From Myxococcota bacterium (GTDB lineage: Bacteria; Myxococcota_A; UBA9160; PR03), in contig JASJBO010000127.1 of the NCBI GenBank assembly GCA_030066475.1, positions 1 through 12,698 of the forward strand: 12,698 nt of DNA. Direction: 5' to 3'. Both the position numbers and the translations under genes were made by a program. The notes below the pieces were generated by a model. That model was not told where the DNA came from. It was given only the letters and a program-made list of their open reading frames with translations, and did no database searches. Within the stretch, counting starts at the first letter, position 1, and every line of letters starts with the position of its first letter. Positions 12,654-12,698 of the stretch are shown in pieces.

Positions 12654-12698
12654 CTAGTCCTCCGTCCCGGCGCGGAGCTCGTGCAGCAGCGCCAGGGC
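12654..12698 (-). CDS. C-terminal end of an unidentified gene upstream of hypA
   Basis: Only 14 codons and a TAG stop (12654-12656) are in the window, reading ALALLHELRAGTED. The stop is two bases before the hypA GTG and the hypA Shine-Dalgarno sequence lies within it, as expected for another coupled member of the operon. A hydrogenase maturation protease or hydrogenase accessory gene is plausible from position alone; the 14 residues carry no diagnostic motif. The frame choice rests on this being the minus frame that stops right before hypA. Confidence 0.4.
   Translation of the reverse strand, partial: ALALLHELRAGTED
12659..12663 (-). promoter_or_regulatory. Ribosome binding site of hypA
   Basis: Minus-strand GGAGG seven bases before the hypA GTG, inside the last codons of the upstream gene. 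The hypA frame is open to the window edge, so this site and the MHE motif fix the start. Confidence 0.65.

Noticed and set aside
10513..12657. A plus-strand open frame of 714 codons opposite hypA to hypD
   Set aside because: No recognisable domain; it is antisense to four hyp genes with full family motifs.

Overview
A GC-rich (roughly 70% by eye) stretch of bacterial chromosome packed with genes. The mix of a cbb3 oxidase assembly cluster, a DUF2189 membrane protein and a complete hypABCDEF operon points to a proteobacterium-like organism (Pseudomonadota, Myxococcota or relatives). It probably respires at low oxygen and uses a [NiFe] hydrogenase. The window holds no rRNA, no tRNA and no hydrogenase structural gene, so the taxon cannot be fixed from this sequence.

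Left end (1-2815, + strand): the C-terminal part of the CcoI copper P-type ATPase, then CcoS (ATGA overlap), then a TauE/SafE/DsbD_2-type membrane protein starting directly after the ccoS stop. This is the usual tail of a ccoGHIS cluster. A DUF2189 multi-pass membrane protein follows after 99 bp.

Middle (2858-6972): a RimJ/RimL-type GNAT acetyltransferase gene (- strand) faces the DUF2189 gene. Next comes a small zinc-ribbon gene translationally coupled to a two-CBS-domain gene, both on the - strand. A 221-bp divergent intergenic region separates these from a + strand set: two more two-CBS-domain proteins (the second with a C-terminal coiled coil) and a glycosyltransferase of the trehalose synthase TreT type. 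Three CBS-pair proteins around one divergent promoter region and one TreT-like enzyme look like a nucleotide-sensing or energy-stress module. That role is inference.

Right half (6924-12651, - strand): hypA-hypB-hypC-hypD-hypE-hypF, a tightly coupled [NiFe] hydrogenase maturation operon. Gaps are at most 3 bp, there are three short overlaps, and hypA, hypC, hypD and hypE start with GTG. HypF and HypE make the thiocyanate/cyanide ligand precursor. HypC and HypD build the Fe(CN)2CO unit. HypA and HypB deliver nickel. The hypF 3' end overlaps the treT-like 3' end by 49 bp. HypA is only 82 residues and has lost its zinc ribbon as a clean in-frame deletion, the most striking feature of the window. 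The last 14 codons of another - strand gene lie upstream of hypA at the right edge; the hydrogenase genes are probably beyond it.

Overall, hydrogenase maturation next to high-affinity oxidase assembly suggests H2 oxidation coupled to microaerobic respiration.
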